From contig JARUPY010000606.1 in assembly GCA_029817715.1 (NCBI GenBank), forward strand, positions 7,006,001 to 7,070,000: DNA of 64,000 nt. The letters are read 5' to 3'. The DNA is from Melastoma dodecandrum (lineage: Eukaryota > Streptophyta > Magnoliopsida > Myrtales > Melastomataceae). Positions within the stretch are counted from its first letter, which is position 1. Each line of letters begins with the position of its first letter. The notes below the pieces were generated by a model. It saw only the letters and a program-made list of their open reading frames with translations, had not been told where the DNA came from and did no database searches. Shown one piece after another: positions 1 through 11,133 of this stretch. A program made the position numbers and the translations under genes.

Positions 1-1633
1 CGATAAAATTGGGCGGCTAGTACCCTCCTCAATCATACCGGAGGACAGGATTGGTTATTAGAAAATCCAGTCGATTGTAAGGGGCGCTATCCCAGGCGTG
101 TTTCTGTTTCCTGTTTTGGGGAAAGTAGTGTGACTTGTTTCCTCTTCTATTCGCAGGACTTGCTTGGAATAGGGGAGTATCGTCCCGGTGCACGTCATTG
201 TGAATGACGCACTCTTACTCCTGCGTAGCCATGATTCTTCTATTTCGCAGCGTGGTCTACCTTCGCTTCCTCGGTCACTCAAAAATTATATACAAAGGAT
301 TCATTTCCTGGGCAATATGAGGAATGTAACCGCGAGGAAAAAACGTAAGACACTTTATGTCTGAAGGACAGTGGCGAGCTCCCCAAAATTTCCTGCAACC
401 AAATTCCCTCGGATTCTTCTCATTCTCGAACAGAAATCAAAAGTCGAGAAAGTGATTTGATGAGGGGTCTCATTCAAAAAGTAAGGCTAAGGCAGAGGCA
501 GAGGCCCCATTTGGAACAGAACAGGACAGGACAGGAATTGCGATGGAGATGCCTTTAAAGCGACGCGGTCATACGGTTGAGTGGGTGTTTTGCCTTTTCT
601 CTTTTCTCATTCCAATCAAATAAGCCAATTAGTGACCTCTATCTGCAATGAATGGAGTTCCATCTTCTGTTTTCTGTCTTGAGGCGAGCGATTAAATAAC
701 ATGTTGAGTGCCCGCCCTTTTGGCTTTTCGGTGGCCTTAACAATCTTAACGTGAACCTCAGGAGACTCATTCTTGTCGTCATGGAGGAATTCGAATATCC
801 GAAAAATGGGAGGAAAGGGACACCACGTTGAGGATCCATTTTCGAATCCCGGGGGAGGAAGAGAACCAGACGCAAAATGAATAAGAACCAAAGTGGGGTT
901 GGACTCATCAAAAGAATGTAAAAGAGGTGCCTGGAGATATAAAAAAAGCGAGAAAGGCGAAATGGTTCCACATGACGGGAGCAGAGCGAAGAGGTGATCA
1001 AGGTTCGCAGAAATAGATTGAAGAGCATTCATCGGTATCGGGAGGAGGTCGGCTAGAGGGAAAGAAAGTGCAGAATGTCTCTCTCTCGGTTAATCTAAGT
1101 ACTGTGTGGAGTTCTAAAACTTGACTTGAGTAGTTTTGTCCAAACTTAAGTACTGCCGTCATGGTTATCACATTACCGTTACATTTTCTTCCAAAGGTGA
1201 ATAAAAAAAAATTAGCAAAAAGGAAACCCTCCAGCATGGGGATTCTTATCAGCTAAGGAAAACACACACAAACACATGGCTCTCCTCCTTAAGACATAAA
1301 AAAAAAAAATAATGAATCCTAGTAAAGGCAAGGGGGGTCAGAGAGAGATATAGAGAAAGAAAGAAGAAGGAGAAGAAGCAGAAGCAGAAGCTAAGCTTGT
1401 TATATTGTTTAAATAATATAATATAATAATAAATAAGGAAAAGGCAAGGGGGAGAGGCGGGGTGTTCCCTTCCTTTTGCTTTTATGCTCTCTCCTCTTCC
1501 CCCCTAATTCATACTACAAAAGAAGGAAACCCTCCCCCAGCTTTACTAAAGGAAAAGAAGGGTGGTGGGAGAAAGCAAAAGGAATATTATCATACAAAAC
1601 CCAGCAATCATCTTCATCATCAACATCCCCTCC
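1..1633. other. Left-edge intergenic region and Dof promoter/leader
   Basis: I see no convincing coding region here; the open frames are short and have no recognisable family signature. From about 1335 to 1395 the plus strand is a purine-rich (GA/GAA) tract followed by an AT-rich stretch, typical of a plant 5' leader or core promoter. It leads into the Dof start codon at 1634, so this part probably holds the Dof promoter and 5' UTR. A short GGACA tandem run lies near 520-537. Confidence 0.5.
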
Positions 1634-2984
1634 ATGGTTTTCTCTTCATTCCCTTCTGCTTATCTTGATCCATCCCACTGGCAGCAGCAGCAGGTGATTC
1701 ATTTCTTTCTCTCCAAGTAATCCATCCCTTCTTCACACGAGGGAAGGGAAGGAAAGGAATCCAAGGGAATATGAAATATGAATTTATGTTCCTGTTTGTG
1801 GGCTACAATGATTCTTTTGATGAATATTCCCTAAGAAGGAGGGGAGGAGGAGGAGGAGATTCTTGATTTCTCGTGTTATTTATTCCAGTCTTTTATTTTG
1901 ATGTTATTTTTTGATGCTATTTTCGCAGAATCCGAGTAGTCAACCAGAGGGAAGTAGCGGCTGCCTAAACCCTTGCCTTCACCCTCATCAGCTCCAGCCT
2001 CCACCCCCACAGCCGCCTCCTCCTCCTCTGCCGCCGCCGAATGGACCGGTCAGCGGAGGGACTAATATCAGGCCCAGATCCATGGCAGAACGTGCCCGGC
2101 TGGCCAACATACCCATGCCTGAGGCAGCCCTCAAGTGCCCCAGATGTGAGTCGACCAATACCAAGTTCTGCTACTTCAACAACTACAACCTCTCGCAGCC
2201 ACGTCACTTCTGCAAGACCTGCAGGAGGTACTGGACTAAGGGAGGTGCACTGAGGAGCGTCCCAGTGGGGGGTGGCTGTAGGAGGACCAAGCGCACCAAG
2301 TCGCCAAGCTCGAAAAAGATGGACAAGCGGAGCGCGACTTCTGCCTCTGGTGGTTCTGTGAGCAACACCAGCAGCAGCAATAACATGTTGGGGCCGAGTG
2401 ATGGCTCGGTAGCTGGTAACACAGCCGAGTTACTTGGCTTGATGTCCCAGATTCCTTCCCTTGGATTCATCGCCCCTATGCACCAAGCTGACAACCATCA
2501 ACTCGGACAGTTCACCTCGAGCAAGATTGACCTGGGCTATGGCGGTATCCCCGGACAACCGCTCGAAGGAATCTCCGGGGACCTGAACTTCCAGTTTGGT
2601 GAGGGTGGAGACGGCAGCCACAGCAGTGGTAGGAATTATCTATTATCTGCTGTTGGCACAGGAGGAATAGAGCAGTGGCGAGTTCAACAGTTCCCTTACA
2701 TGGGCAACCAGGACATGCAAGCTGGTCTATACCCTATGTACGAAAGAGGGGCCGAGCCCTCGACAGTCGTGACAAGGCCGCCGACTTCAGGACTCCCCGG
2801 CTCGCAGCCAGCTTCCATGAAGACTGAAAGCGGTAATGACAACAACAATCAGGTCGAGTTGAATATGTCACGACGGTTGGCTGGGATCCAAAGGAATGGG
2901 ATGTTCTGGGGTACAAGTGGTAGTGCATGGACGGACCACTCCGGTTTCGGCTCTTCCTCGATAGGCAACAATGATGCCATGTAA
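1634..2984 (+). CDS. Dof-type zinc finger transcription factor (two exons)
   Basis: Exons 1634-1693 and 1929-2984 join in phase 0 and encode 371 residues. Exon 1 codes for a short start ([16 protein letters not shown] followed by Gln repeats), which I recognise from the DOF3.6/OBP3-DOF5.1 branch; the donor follows the fourth CAG codon and exon 2 begins after TTTCGCAG. The Dof domain lies at about residues 87-145: the CxxC pair starts at Cys90 (CPRC), followed by the core [19 protein letters not shown], then [21 protein letters not shown] Pro-rich stretch precedes it, and the C-terminal half is Ser/Gly/Asn-rich as in other Dof activators. Dof proteins are nuclear and bind AAAG-core promoter sites. 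The family is certain; the exact orthologue is inferred from the N-terminus only. Confidence 0.95.
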
Positions 2985-4616
2985 CCAGAGGGGAGGGGAG
3001 AGGGGAGGAGCGAGCTGAAGATTTCGAGCTGTTTTTTTTTTTTATCGTAGAAGGGTTAGAATAGGAAGGTGGAGTAAGTTTCGTTGCCGTGGTTTAATAT
3101 CGTGTTGGGATGGAGGATATAATGAGGGTGGAATGAGTTTCTTGTGCTTTTGAAACCCTAAGTGGCTGCTTCTACCATTCGACAGTCTTTAGCATTTCGA
3201 TCACAGGCACACGTACGTTAGATATAACTAAATATATGATGAATATATGGAACCCTAATATTTCCGGGTCTTTCTCATGCATGACTATGCCCTTCTTATT
3301 CATTCACCATTCACTACATGAGGGGAAGTGGATATTTGCCAATGGGTGTTGTCTCCACGAAGGATGATGATGATGATGATGAAGAAGAATGAGGAGATGG
3401 CCGAAATGTTTTAGATTCAAAAACTGAAATGGAAATTCTCGAAATCGTCCTGGGGAATAAGAAAAGGAAGGCAAAGGCGTTGTGGTGGTGGGGGTTGGGT
3501 TTGATCTCGAAGTTTGTTTCACCAAGTTGGAATGTTTTTTTCCCTTTTCTTTTTTTCAATTTAAAAAAAAAAAAAAGGTGGGGGGTAATGGGGGAGGAGT
3601 CAAATGCTCGTAAAGCAGCATAAAGGAAAGAATGAGAATCCCCCCCCTCTCTCGCTCAGTCAATCTTCGAAAGTTTTTGTTGTCTGTGAAATCTTATTTG
3701 TTTTTTTTTTTTCGTTTTTGTCGTCGTTTAGCATTCCAGAGAGCCATTTGGGCCCAGGCCCTGGTTCTTGTATATTAGGCCCGATTTTTCTTGATTCGCT
3801 TGACTCATGGGCCGGTAGGACCGGCCCAAACCCATATCTGGGGTCGCGGATGACTCCACTGCCGTCTCACCTCCTCCGTGGGACTCCACATCACCGGAGC
3901 TTTCCGCCACATTAGAGGTGCTTGGGTGGAGGCTCAGTGCACCCTCAGCAAAGCGGGCAGCTGTCGTGTGGGAGCTTAGCCGGGTATCGATGCAGGCCAG
4001 GCACCCAGGTAACACGCGGATCAGCTCGTGTCCTCATATTCCCCAAGCACACTGCATAAGTCACTTCCTCGTAGTAGAGTTCCCCATCAAATCCCTCGCC
4101 ATACACAAACATCGGCATGGCTCAGATGGGCTTGGCATCGTCATCCGGCCTCTGCGGTGAGGGTGTTGCCTAGTTACTTGGCGGGGACTGATGTGCTCCT
4201 CTAACTGTCGTTCGACTTCAAAAGGTGACTGCAATGGTGCTGCGGGGATCATGAATGGGAATAAGAGGGGGGTTTGAGGATAGGCAGTGACATTGTCTTC
4301 ATCTAAATCACCGTAAGTAGTTCAGGAGGCTGGCTATATATCACTGGGTTCGGACATTACAACCACATCGTGAGGTTAATGGCGAAGTCCATTTCTTTGT
4401 ACCTCAAAATATTAAGCGAAAACTAACACATGATATAAAATTCAAAAACATGGCACCCGCGGCAGAGTTCAACGGCAGGCTACTTCCAAAAGACATAATC
4501 CCATCAATCCGGAGGTACTTGAAAAGACGACCTAAATAAACAATAAAAAGGCAGGGGGAATTGAGTTGACCCCTAACGATAAGCATCTTGCCCAAAACCC
4601 AGCAACTCCCGACAGC
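2985..4616. other. Intergenic region between Dof and HSP70 (3' UTRs)
   Basis: No gene seen. The first few hundred bases are the Dof 3' UTR, and about 4400-4616 should be the HSP70 3' UTR (minus strand). Homopolymer runs occur at 3035, 3565 and 3703. The segment 3745-3835 contains GGGCCC and GGCCCAAACC motifs resembling plant site II promoter elements, although no gene start was found next to them. Open frames in this block have no family resemblance. Confidence 0.5.
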
Positions 4617-7115
4617 TTAGTCGACTTCCTCAATCTTGGGGCCAGCTCCACTCGACCCAGTAGTAGGGCCGTCATCGTCCATTCCAGCGCCACCCATGTC
4701 GCCTCCGGCACCCTGGTACATCTTGGCGATGATGGGGTTGCAGATGCTCTCCAGCTCCTTCATCTTGTCCTCAAACTCATCGGCCTCTGCGAGCTGGTTG
4801 CTGTCGAGCCATTGGATGGCAGACTCGATGGCGTCCTCAATCTTCTTCTTGTCATCGGGGGAGAGCTTGGCACCGATCTTCTCGTCCTTCACAGTGTTCC
4901 TCATGTTGTAGGAATAGTTCTCCAGAGCATTCTTGGCCTCCACCTTCTTCTTGTGCTCCTCATCCTCGGACTTGTACTTCTCAGCCTCCTGGACCATCTT
5001 CTCGATTTCCTCCTTCGAGAGCCTTCCCTTGTCATTTGTGATGGTGATCTTGTTCTTCTGCCCCGTGGTCTTGTCCTCAGCAGAAACATTCAAGATACCA
5101 TTGGCATCGATATCAAAGCACACAGTGATTTGTGGAACGCCCCTAGGAGCAGGAGGGATGCCAGATAGCTCAAACTTCCCAAGGAGGTTGTTGTCTCGGG
5201 TCCTCGTCCTCTCACCCTCATAGACCTGGATTAACACTCCAGGCTGATTGTCCGAGTATGTAGAGAAGACCTGCTCTTTCTTGGTGGGAATGGTGGTATT
5301 CCTCGGGATCAAGACAGTCATGACACCACCGGCAGTTTCCAGACCAAGGGAGAGAGGGGTGACATCCAGGAGAAGAAGATCCTGGACCTTCTCGTTGCCC
5401 TCACCACTGAGAATAGCAGCCTGGACAGCAGCACCATATGCAACCGCCTCATCAGGGTTGATGCTTTTGCAAAGCTCCTTGCCATTGAAGAAATCTTGCA
5501 ACAGCTGCTGCACCTTGGGAATCCTAGTCGATCCACCAACAAGGACAACATCATGGACAGTGCTCTTGTCCATCTTGGCATCCCTCAGACACTTCTCAAC
5601 CGGCTCCATACATTTCCTGAACAAGTCCATGTTAAGCTCCTCAAACCTTGCACGAGTGATGGTCGAGTAGAAATCAATTCCCTCGTACAGGGAATCAATT
5701 TCAATCGTGGTCTGAGCAGTGGAAGAAAGGGTCCTCTTAGCCCTCTCGCAGGAAGTCCTGAGCCTCCTGAGGGCCCTAGGGTTGCCACTGATGTCCTTCT
5801 TGTGCTTTCTCTTAAACTCCTGCACAAAATGGTTGACCATCCGGTTGTCAAAATCTTCTCCTCCAAGGTGGGTGTCCCCAGCAGTTGCCTTCACCTCAAA
5901 GATACCCTCTTCAATTGTGAGAAGGGAGACATCAAAGGTACCACCCCCGAGATCAAAGATCAGAACATTCTTCTCGCCAACACTGGTCGCTTTCTTGTCG
6001 AGACCATAAGCGATGGCAGCGGCAGTAGGTTCATTGATGATACGCATCACGTTAAGACCAGCAATCACGCCCGCATCCTTTGTAGCCTGACGCTGGGAGT
6101 CGTTGAAGTAAGCAGGGACGGTCACAACGGCATTCTTGATAGTAGAACCAAGATATGCTTCAGCAATCTCCCTCATCTTTATGAGAACCATGGACGAAAT
6201 CTCCTCGGCAGCGAACTGCTTATCCTCTCCTTTGTAGTTAACCACAATCATGGGCTTGTCACCCGGTCCCGCAATAACCTTGAATGGCCACAACTTAATG
6301 TCGCTCTGGACTGAAGCATCCGTAAATCTGCGGCCAATCAACCTCTTTGCATCTGCAAAGAACGATATGTTTTAGAAAATCAGAGGACAGCACGGTAGAT
6401 TCCTTCACTGGACCTACAGAAAATCACCTGGTCGAAGCAACATAAATTTCCATAACAATTGAGCGGTACAATATGCACTAATTAACCCATTTCAGGAAAT
6501 TCCTGAAAAGAAACTCTGTTGAAGGACAGGATCTATTTGAAAATATGCCCAAAAAATGAAAATAAAAACGAGAATACACAGATCTAAACCCAGGGCAACA
6601 ACAGCAGATCAGGGAAGCTACAGCGGGAACTGAACGTGCATGACTGCACAATCGCTCAGTTTCAAAAGAAACATATTAGTTGACCCTCAAAATTTATCAT
6701 ACTTAGAAGGACACTATAGATCTAAACAAAGAGATCTAGTTACGACTTGAGCAATCAATAATAGCCAAAAACAAACACGAGCAACAACAGATCCGGAATT
6801 CGTAAGTTCAAATCAAAGCAGGGAGATCAACCTGAACTAATTAAGGATGTCACATCAGATCCAATCTACAGTAAAATCAAAAACGAAGAAATAGGACGTA
6901 CCGAAGACGGTGTTGATCGGGTTCATGGCGACCTGATTCTTGGCGGCGTCACCAATCAGCCTCTCGGTGTCGGTGAAACCCACATAGGAGGGCGTCGTCC
7001 GGTTGCCCTGGTCATTGGCGATGATCTCCACACGGTCGTGCTGCCAAACGCCGACGCAGGAGTAAGTCGTGCCGAGATCGATACCGATCGCCGGTCCATC
7101 TCCCTTCGCTGCCAT
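4617..7115 (-). CDS. HSC70: Cytosolic heat shock 70 kDa protein (HSP70/HSC70)
   Basis: Two exons on the minus strand, 7115-6902 and 6352-4617, split in phase 1 after the codon run for NPINTVFG. This is the conserved intron position of plant cytosolic HSP70 genes. The protein is 649 residues, the expected family length. Exon 1 contains the nucleotide-binding signature [15 protein letters not shown]. Exon 2 carries the second HSP70 signature ([15 protein letters not shown]) and the third ([17 protein letters not shown]). It ends in a [14 protein letters not shown] tail; the EEVD tetrapeptide marks the cytosolic/nuclear class and binds TPR co-chaperones. The protein is an ATP-dependent chaperone that folds and disaggregates clients with J-proteins. 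No damage is visible. It is divergent from the YUCCA-like gene, with 457 bp between start codons, and a heat shock element lies in that gap. Confidence 0.98.
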
Positions 7116-7572
7116 CGCTTACACAAATTCAAATCAAGCGACAAAGACACGAAGTCTACAGGGAGTTGCCGCTAGGGTTTCGGGGGAAAGAGGAGGAACT
7201 TATTCCGACTGTAACAAGCACTATATACAAAGTCTGGGGTTCCAGAAGGTTCGAAAGCTCTGGCAGTAGTCCTAGACCGTCTGATGCGTCCCGATTTGAA
7301 CGGTCGAAGATGAAGAAGCTGGCTGTCCCTTTCAACCCCTTTTCTTAAATAAGATTTACCAAAAGAAAAAACTATTTGACGTAATTACGTGTCATAAATC
7401 TTTTACTTATTGGAAATCTGATTTAGCCGTTATTCCCGTTTACTTTATTTAGTAGGAACAAATATTTTTGAGGACGACTAAAAACCAACGCAATGATGGG
7501 GAGAACGTTGTTTAATATACCAAGCAAGGGTCGATCACGATGATCCGCAGAGAAACGTAGGTGCGGTAGAGG
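7116..7572. promoter_or_regulatory. Bidirectional promoter region between HSP70 and YUCCA-like gene
   Basis: A 457-bp gap between the two divergent start codons. Bases 7240-7256 read as alternating TTC/GAA blocks (TTCCAGAAGGTTCGAAA), that is four contiguous half-sites of a heat shock element. A TATA-like stretch (minus strand GTATATAG) follows at about 7221-7228, closer to the HSP70 gene. The order HSE, TATA, leader, ATG fits heat-inducible transcription of HSP70 on the minus strand. The YUCCA-side half (about 7320-7500) is AT-rich. Binding of heat shock factors is inferred from the motif only. Confidence 0.75.
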
Positions 7573-9024
7573 ATGGCGGTGATCATCGTCGGGGCTGGTC
7601 CGGCTGGCCTCGCGGTCTCCAACTGCCTCTCCCACCACGGCATCTCTAGCATCATCCTAGAACGGGATGACTGTTGCTCATCCCTGTGGAAGAAGCGATC
7701 CTACGACCGCCTCCACCTTCACCTTGGGAAGGAGTTCTGTTACTTGCCGTACATGCCCCATCCCTCTTCGACCCCCAGGTTCATGAGCAAGGACGTGTTT
7801 ATCGACTACGTGAACTTGTATGTCGATAGGTTCGGCATTAGGCCCCGGTATGGTCGTTCCGTGGTGTCGGCAACTTATGATGAGGGGTCGGGGGAATGGA
7901 AGGTCGAGGCAGAGAATGTAGTGACACGGGAAATGGAGATGTATGTCTCCCGGTTCCTGGTCGTGGCCACGGGCGAGAATGGCAAAGCCGTCGTCCCTAA
8001 GATAGATGGCCTAGAGAGCTTCGAGGGAAAGACGGTCCATTCCAGTGAATATAAATGCGGGAAAGAGTACAGGGGTGAGGATGTGTTGGTGGTCGGGTGC
8101 GGGAATTCGGGTATGGAGATCGCCTGCGATCTCTCAAATTATGGAGCACATGTTTCGATTGTGATACGGCGCCCGGTACCGATTCTAGCTAGCTTCATCA
8201 ATCATACAAAAATCTCGCCTTCAACTAATAATTTAAGAGCTTTCCATATCGTTGCAGTTTCATGTACTCAACAAAGAGATAGTGTATGCCGGAATGTTAT
8301 TAGCGAAGCATGCACCGAGGTCCATCGTGGACAAGGTAATGTTACAACTCAAGTGGCTACGCTACGGAGATTTGTCGAAGTATGGGATCCATGCGCCCAA
8401 ACAAGGCCCTTTTGCCATCAAGTTCGGAGGCGGCCGGACTCCAGTCATCGACGTTGGCACCATTAGAAAGATCAAATCTGGAAATATAAAGGTATCACGG
8501 AGTAGCTCTCCGCATGTTTACGGCATCTCATTATCAATTTAAGCATTACTTTCGCGCATTAGGTTTGCCCTGGAGTGAGCAAGATCAAAGGAAACACGGT
8601 CCTCTTTGACAACGGAACACAGAAAAACTTCGATGCGATTGTCTTCGCGACGGGATACCAAAGCACCACAAATGCATGGCTGAAGGTTGGTTTTCAATAC
8701 ATGGAGAAGCCTGTGCTCGGAACATGATTCCATTTATTGGTTTCTTGGATAATACAGGACCATGCTTACCTAATGAACGAAGATGGAATGCCGAAAACCG
8801 CACCTCCAAATCACTGGAAGGGAGATAACGGGATATACTGTGCTGGTTTTTCTAAGAACGGATTGTTTGGCATCTCCAAGGATGCCCTGGCGATCGCGGC
8901 TGACATCAGTGCGACTCTCAACGTGACCAATGCCAACCTACACTCCAGATTGCGCGGCACATCTCTGAAGAAAGACAGACAACCATCAATGCTTCTCAGT
9001 CGTTGTATCAGAAGAAACATGTGA
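7573..9024 (+). CDS. YUC: YUCCA-like flavin-containing monooxygenase (YUC10/11 type)
   Basis: Four exons, all joined in phase 0: 7573-8175, 8258-8491, 8563-8685 and 8758-9024; 408 residues. The FAD-binding GAGPAG lies at residues 7-12, the FMO-identifying block FEGKTVHSSEY at about 150-160, and the NADPH-binding GCGNSG at about 175-180. The ATGY motif (FATGYQS) is in exon 3 and a C-terminal GFSKNGLFGISKDA block is in exon 4, as in plant YUCCAs. YUCCA enzymes convert indole-3-pyruvate to indole-3-acetic acid, the last step of the main auxin route, in the cytosol or at the ER. The protein begins almost directly at the FAD motif, without the long N-terminus of YUC1-9, which points to the YUC10/YUC11 subgroup. 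No disabling change seen. Confidence 0.93.
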
Positions 9025-9282
9025 ACAACCACAGAATGTTACAAGAAGACAAGTCGAGCCCGATCCCGGGGATGATCGCGTGAGAACGTGGATCATGAGA
9101 GCCCAGAAAAGGACTTAAAGAACCTTCCTTAAAAGGAATATGTGATCTCCCTGCCTCTATTATGGCACAAAAATCTGAATTTTTCAAGCAAGTCATTGAA
9201 TTCCGTTTTATCTATAAAGAGAGAAAAGGGAAGACTTCTTACCATATGCAAAGCAAAACGAAATAAGACTAAGTAAAGGGAG

Positions 9283-9558
9283 ATGTTGGGGCGACGGGGA
9301 AGGCACCAGAGGAGGGATTCAACGAGCGTCTCCATCCCGCTCGAGTTGCTATCGGAGGCCCCTCCTCCATCAGGAGTACCTGCTGTTGTTGCAGATCATT
9401 TTCCTCCCCTCCCGCCACCAAAGCAGCGAGATGTGCAACAGCAGCAGGCTCCGGCTCCAATAGCTGCTCCTCCTGCATATTCAACTGAAGGTGCCAAGGC
9501 ACCTGAAGCTGTGGCCGCTAAGGCCCCCGGCAAGGAGGGACAGCAGGATCTCGCTTAG
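9283..9558 (+). CDS. Doubtful small ORF, Pro/Ala/Gln-rich (91 aa)
   Basis: A single uninterrupted frame beginning MLGRRGRHQRRDSTSV and continuing with Pro-rich (SEAPPPSGVP, FPPLPPPKQ) and Gln-rich (VQQQQAPAPI) segments, then an Ala/Lys-rich end. It lies about 260 bp downstream of the YUCCA-like stop. I do not recognise a family, and there is no signal peptide or membrane segment. The composition is unlike the AT-rich flanks, which argues for a real or recently coding sequence, but simple low-complexity DNA could give the same frame. It might also be one exon of a longer lost gene. Confidence 0.25.
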   Translation: MLGRRGRHQRRDSTSVSIPLELLSEAPPPSGVPAVVADHFPPLPPPKQRDVQQQQAPAPIAAPPAYSTEGAKAPEAVAAKAPGKEGQQDLA

Positions 9559-9699
9559 ACTGTGGAGGACAAGCCCGAGAGACTTCTATATTGAAATAAG
9601 AGCTCATTTCTAGATCATCTAACGATGTGTCTCACAGAAATATGAGATTTGGGTTTTAGCGTGCAATCTTCCTTGATATGCAGTCGCTGTCCAATTGAG

Positions 9700-10215
9700 C
9701 AACACTTGCTTGTGTAAACCTTCGCCGTACAGGCTTCAGCTGTTCTAAATGTGTGCCCAAACTTAATGCTGATGGCTCCAGACCGTCATTTGAGAGAAGG
9801 CGTGGAGCCACAGAATCGACACTACAAAAGAGGTGAACGCCAGTAAATTCCTGGGGCGATAGCACCAGCTCGTGCAAAGATCCATCGAACAGGTTTCAAC
9901 GGCACCAAACGGTCATTTAAAAAAAGGCGCGAAAACCACGGAATCGATGGTAGAATAGTGGCAAACGTCAATAAATTCCTGGAGCAATACCACCGGCTTG
10001 TGCAAACGACGCGGCAGTAATTTGAAAAAAGGCGCGAAACCACAAAATCAACAGTTGAATGGAGGCAAACCTTCTATAAATTCCTGGGGCAATAGCACCT
10101 GCTCATACAAAGATTCACTGAACAGGCTGCAACTTTTCTAAACGCGCTAAACTTAATACTAACGGAACCAAATGGTTGTTTGAGAAAAAGGATCGAAACT
10201 ACATAATCGACGGTA
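9700..10215. repeat. Diverged tandem repeat, unit about 105-130 bp, about four copies
   Basis: The phrase TAAATTCCTGGGG or a close variant recurs at 9844, 9972 and 10077, spacings of 128 and 105 bp. Each copy is followed by a GCAATAGCACC-like stretch, then an ACGG(T)CATTT..AAAAAGGCGCGAA block, then an AATCGA(C/T)GGTAGAA-like block. An earlier, more diverged copy precedes 9844 (CCGTCATTTGAGAGAAGGCG near 9783). Copies differ by substitutions and short indels, so the array is old. No coding function suggested. Confidence 0.7.
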
Positions 10216-11133
10216 GAAAAGAAGCATTTGTCGACACAAAACACGTCACTTGAACATAGAAAGAGTCGATCCACGAACAGAACACAACAAAAACTGCCAT
10301 GCCTCACAGTCCTTGAATGGATCTGTAAGGAGCGTGCTTCCAGGCCAGTCATAATAACATATGGTGTATAAGTAATCCTAGGAAGATGGATAAGATTTTC
10401 CAACACTGCCAAGAAAGACTTCATTTATATACAATATACGTGATGTTACATTTCACAAAAAAATCGAGTCCTATTTTTGACTGAGCAATGATCCCTGGGA
10501 TAAGAAAGAAAGCAAACAAAGAACTGTCCAAGTAGGAGAAGTCTAAACTCTAGGAAATAAAAATCACTTCAACAAATGATACAACAGCAGGCTAGCCGGG
10601 CTTCTAATCTTCAATAATCCTCCCCGTACCAGCGGCACCTTAGACTTCTAGTATTCTTATGCGAGGTTGATCTTGCAACGCCAGGGGGACTCTGGAATAA
10701 GACAAAAAACTCAGGCAGAAACCAAAAAAGCACCCTGGAACCAACATTGCAAAACACGAAGGATTCTCCGACAACAGAGCAGGTATCATGGTAAACCAAA
10801 TAGAGATTATTTGACTTGTTTGCATTCAAGAATCAAAAGATCTATCGGGTGTCACATTTAGGTAAGATAGCACTTGAGCAGAATAAAAGCTACCAAAATG
10901 CTATCCTTTTAGACTCTATTCTTATTGTAGATAAAATGCTGCCAAAAAGCTACCATCTGGAAACATCTTACCCAAGATGGAACGCGAAATTTCCTCTTAT
11001 AAATTCCCTCGCTGTTTCAAACAATTTCTTCCGAAGCTTGAGAAGCCGATTTCGTTATAAGTTCTCACAATCAGCACAATCATTAATCTGCTATATATCT
11101 GCGAACTGCAGAATAAACATGCATAGATATACC

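Larger units (their letters stand above)
9025..11133. other. Intergenic region between YUCCA-like gene and AGD gene
   Basis: Contains a short ORF of doubtful status (9283-9558) and a diverged tandem repeat (about 9700-10215), both listed separately. From about 10430 to 11133 it is AT-rich with no open frame of interest; the right part is presumably the 3' UTR of the minus-strand ARF-GAP gene. Confidence 0.5.

Noticed and set aside
616..1032. 138-residue minus-strand open frame near the left edge
   Set aside because: No family signature, low-complexity codons, and two overlapping frames of similar length on the same strand; no splice or start context.
4566..6314. Long plus-strand frames opposite HSP70
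   Set aside because: These are antisense shadows of the strongly biased HSP70 coding sequence, which explains every codon in the other direction.
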